From contig MNCI01002624.1 in assembly GCA_015680685.1 (NCBI GenBank), positions 64,992 to 128,991 of the forward strand: a DNA stretch of 64,000 bases, written 5' to 3'. The stretch's first letter is position 1. The number at the start of each line of letters is the position of its first letter. The position numbers and the translations under genes are program-made. The stretch is from Gnetum montanum. Taxonomy: Eukaryota > Streptophyta > Gnetopsida > Gnetales > Gnetaceae. Positions 60,421 through 64,000 of the stretch are shown piece after piece. The notes under the pieces are model-generated. The model saw only the letters and a list, made by a program, of their open reading frames with translations, ran no database searches and was not told the origin of the DNA.

Positions 60421-62340
60421 TGATTGTTATACTAGCCCACAAAAAATTTGAAAAAACATGTATGTAAAAGAAAATAATAGTCACTAAGCCAAAAGACACC
60501 CAATGATTAAGAAATGAGAACATGAATTTATCTATACATGGATAAAAACATTCAATTCACTTATCAAATCCTACCCTAATAAAATTATCCAAATAGAAAA
60601 CCTACTAATGGATATTCTAAATAATGATCATACATAAACATGGATACTTAAAATCTAAAATTAATAATAAATAAGAAAACATATCTAAACCCTCTAAAAT
60701 AAAAACATCATCTAGTCCAACAAGATATGTATCTTCAAATGATCAAAATTTGATTATCATCAATGTCACATGGGATAATAAATGAAACCATAAATCACTA
60801 ATGATGATTAATAAGAGAACTATAGCATATGATCCTTCGGATATGTGATCCATTTTTTAAATACTTGCTTATGAGTTCAGTTGTGGGGAAGGTACCCTAT
60901 CTTGAATTAGAAAATGATAAGTGCATTTTAAATTTTTTGTTTTACAAATTTAGTTATATTTTTTTATTTTTTTGTATTTTCTTTATTCTTTTGATATTTT
61001 TTGTATTCTTTAATATTTTTCATAATTTCATAATATTTTTCCATTCTTTAATATCTTTTAAGAATCTTTATTCATTTTTTCTATTCTTACATGTCATTTA
61101 TTCTTTTTATAAGTTTATTATTTTTGATGTACATATCTTTATTGATTTTCCTTAATAAAGTATTAAGAAATAAAAGAGATATAGTTGAAACAATAAGAAT
61201 TTTACTCTATGTTATCAAATCATTAAAGGAATAGTTGTATATATAGTGTGACCACATCGTCCATCTAGTTATTTCCAATAATAAGAAGGTTCTTATCTTG
61301 GACATAATGGTATTCTCATGACAATAAAACTAGAATAAATCTTTGATTATTATGCCTAGATGGAAACGAGAAGAATAAAGGGGCAATGAAAAGAGTGTAA
61401 TATCAAGGGGATTTGTGGATTATCTAAAGCTACTACTATGATTCTTATTATGCTATTAAATTATATTATTTAGTTAAGCTCTAATAAAAAATGGAAGCAT
61501 ATTCTAAAATAAGTACTACCATGTCATGTCACTGGAAAGACATATTACCCATACCTAAAGGCAGTTCTCTAGTAAGGTGGTTGCAGTAGCTACATAATAA
61601 GTTCACATAATAAAATTTTTTGGGGGTTCCACAGGAAAGACATGTTACCTATGCCTAAAGATAGGCTACTTAGGAATTTTAAGATTTCTAGGATTCACAT
61701 TAGTTATGAGGTTAAAAAGACATGATACTCTTGTTTGAAGACACACTACTTAGGAATTTCAAGGTTTATTGAATTCACATTAGTTATGGGATTAAAAAGA
61801 CATGTTACTCATGCTTGAAGACAATCCTCTATTCAATGGTCAAGTCTCCTTGAAAATAAAATACTTAATTAATAAATTTATTTCTTGTTCTTCATTTCCA
61901 AGTGATGATATTTCTTATAGTCATGATCATCTTATGATTATTAGTTTTTAGATGATACAATGTGATGTTACTTATAAGTGGTATGAACTTGGTTTGAAAC
62001 TTAGAAGGGTATTCTAATTATCACTTTAACCATGCATTACACACAAAATTCATTATGTTTATGGTAAAAAAAACTCACATCTCATTTTTTGCAATCCCTA
62101 CTACTACCATTGCATGTTACTATTATATATAATGATAATTTGATGGTTTTGTATAGTGTTATTTTCTTATTAGAGTAATACTAACATGTGTATCTTAAAA
62201 GTCAAGTATAATTTATATTCAAATCCTTAAATGCCCATGAACACTTATAGGAATGATTATACAAGGGCATTAGGGACAAGAGCTTGCTTTGAGAAGGACC
62301 CTGTTGTACTTACTTTAGCTTTTTATGTATAAGTTAGAGT
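60421..62340 (+). other. T-rich run and conserved non-coding block of F1 copy E2
   Basis: A T-rich segment (60930-61145; its 108-codon Phe/Ile-rich frame is compositional) is followed by the conserved block (61380-62310) shared with 1560-2300. Within it a GAAAGACATGTTACCCATG-type unit is repeated four times (61535, 61635, 61715, 61795) where copy A has one. No reverse transcriptase is seen between protease and this block. Confidence 0.55.
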
Positions 62341-64000
62341 TCTGAGTACATTCTATGGCTTCTTAGCTTAAAGCCATTTTCATAAGCCTAGATTCGACAT
62401 CTTGTGTCATTTGTAACATAGTATATGGTCTCCATATTTAGCTCTTAAACAAAGTGATGTCTCACATTTTCTATAGCATCATTTTTGGTTCCTCTTCTAT
62501 GGCTTCTAGTTTTGATGTTTAGCATCATTTCTTACATTGATTTTGACTTAACTTTTTTTTCTTTAGAAAATTAGCTTTTTGACATTAAATTTCAATAACT
62601 CTTTGATATCTAGCATTAATTCTACCTTTTATGTTTGACATAAATTCTTACGAGAATCATCTACATGTTAATTCTATGAACTTTCTAGAAGATTATGTGA
62701 GCTCCAATGCATCATTTCTTCATGATCTATAAGATATTTCTAGTCTATAAATTGGAGGATACTCCTAAATAGAAAGGGTTTTGTTGGTAATTTTAGTTGA
62801 CTTTTGAAACATTCCATTAGCATATTTTGTTGATGTTTTTTGATCATATTTGTACTAAGAATAATTAGTTCTTTATTTTGAAACCTTGGTGATTTGAAAA
62901 TGCTTTCCAAAGATTTTGTCTCTCTATTGGAAAAATATTTTCTTGCTAGAAATATTAGTTTCTTTTATTTCTCTTTTTATTTTCTTTACTAATACATTTG
63001 TATCCTCCTTTGTGTTATCCTTTTGACACATAGAAAATGGCTTAGAATCAAGTAAACACATTGATCTGATCCACCTCCTTTGCTAAGTTAGCTTTTAAAT
63101 CTATAATGTTCTTATAATATTTACATTAGGCATATACATCGAAAAAACAAATAGGCTAACATAGCTCCTCATTATGCATGTTTGTTCTCTAGTAAATCTC
63201 ATAGAACATTTAATGTAGGTTTCTACTCGTTTTTATTTTTGTGATTTAGATTTTTATGTTTTAGCTTTTTCATTTCTAGCACCATCTAGATATACTTTAG
63301 ATCTATTTTCTATACTTACTTTTGGATTTTTTCAATAAATAAGATTTTTTTTATTTTTCACTTTACTTTCAAATGTTTCTAATTTCAATTGCATGCAACA
63401 TTTGTTTCATTTTACTTTATATTATTTCATACATTTTCTATTTATTTCTTATTCTATCAAATATTTCACACATGCTAATTTATAGCTTTTTATCTACTAG
63501 GATTTGAAAAAAAAAACATTTATCTTAGATTGTTAGATATTTCTAATGATCTACAAGTATCCTTTTAATTTGAGGGATATAAATAAAAAGATTGGTTTCC
63601 CTAAATCATTTGGTAGCCATGACAGTTCCTAGCTTAGTTTCATATTAGATTGTGATAGGTCTCATATTACAATGTTCTTTACCAAAGCATATTTTTGGTG
63701 CTAGAAGTAGGACCTCTATGAACTTAATATTATTTCAAGGATTTTTGCTTTGCTTAAATTTTTAGACTCTTTTTCTACCCTTAATCTAAGTATTAGTGAC
63801 ATGTCACATTGAAATGTTGATGTCATGTTGATTCGCTATGACTTATTCTTGTTAAACAAAAACTTTTCACCTTTTGCTTCAAGTGTAAACCTATTTGTAG
63901 AAATAAAGCTACGAACTAGTAATAGTCCTATGAAAATAAGAGTCATTGCTAAAATCATGGATATGACATCATCCTTTGATTAAGGTTTCTCCAAGATTCA
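62341..64000. other. AT-rich sequence, nothing recognised
   Basis: No ORF of note on either strand, no match to the aORF of copy A, and no clear LTR. Repeated short TTTAGCATCATTT phrases near 62460-62530 only. If E2 were complete the aORF should lie here; it is absent or too decayed to see. Confidence 0.4.

Noticed and set aside
60829-61155. 108-codon ORF rich in Phe, Ile and Leu that looks like a membrane protein
   Set aside because: It lies in a T-rich run conserved as non-coding in the other F1 copies; the hydrophobic composition follows from poly-T.
1-64000. tRNA, rRNA or small RNA genes
   Set aside because: No cloverleaf-like or rRNA sequence was recognised by eye; a tRNAscan/Infernal run would be needed to exclude them fully.

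Overview
This is repeat-dominated nuclear DNA of a seed plant with a large genome. The AT-rich composition, heavily decayed plant-type Ty3/Gypsy elements, an intron-bearing plant Helitron and the absence of any clearly intact host gene all point that way. Very old TE copies that are still present favour a gymnosperm, but that is an inference and the sequence does not prove it. Nearly every ORF is part of a broken mobile element. In-frame stops and lost catalytic residues are mostly C-to-T or G-to-A changes, as expected from deamination of methylated cytosine.

Layout. 1-6908 (+) is the 3' part of an Athila/Tat-like Gypsy element of a family I call F1: Gag with a zinc knuckle, a conserved non-coding block, an LTR-like internal promoter, an additional ORF (aORF) with a plant-transposon (Transposase_32-like) domain and long coiled coil, a polypurine tract and LTR A. 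No reverse transcriptase or integrase lies between gag and the LTR. Further F1 pieces are LTR B plus leader (6909-8282, -), a gag-protease copy E1 (8283-10450, +), a 3' half with LTR C (43097-46111, -), a 5' half with LTR D (about 52450-58824, -), and a gag-protease copy E2 (58825-62340, +). LTRs B and D each sit directly inside the gag of E1 and E2.

10913-19846 (-) is a broken transposon-like gene of the DUF7869 type. It is split by a complete but dead chromovirus (12205-18298, +) that still has a 5-bp target duplication. 20080-21540 is a tandem array built around an imperfect palindrome. 21720-29321 is a CpG-richer, apparently younger block holding a Helitron. Its Rep-helicase gene can be assembled from five exons with phase-consistent introns, but carries five premature stops, two of them inside a 171-bp in-frame triplication.

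29322-43096 holds more tandem and dispersed repeats, including a 212-bp array and a 136-bp array. Within it lies a 308-bp direct-repeat pair (31225/35399) enclosing an intronless, decayed copy of a CCR4-type deadenylase gene, and a solo LTR (41535-42922) of a second Gypsy family (F2). 46112-51950 (+) is the 5' part of an F2 element: LTR, Gag and aspartic protease, again with no reverse transcriptase seen. 62340-64000 is AT-rich and unassigned.

Nothing here looks like a working multi-gene system. The most interesting candidate is the F1 family itself: repeated Gag(+/-protease) elements without a visible polymerase that carry a large aORF behind what looks like a duplicated LTR promoter. Three single 'n' positions are present; two mark contig joins with exactly duplicated flanks.
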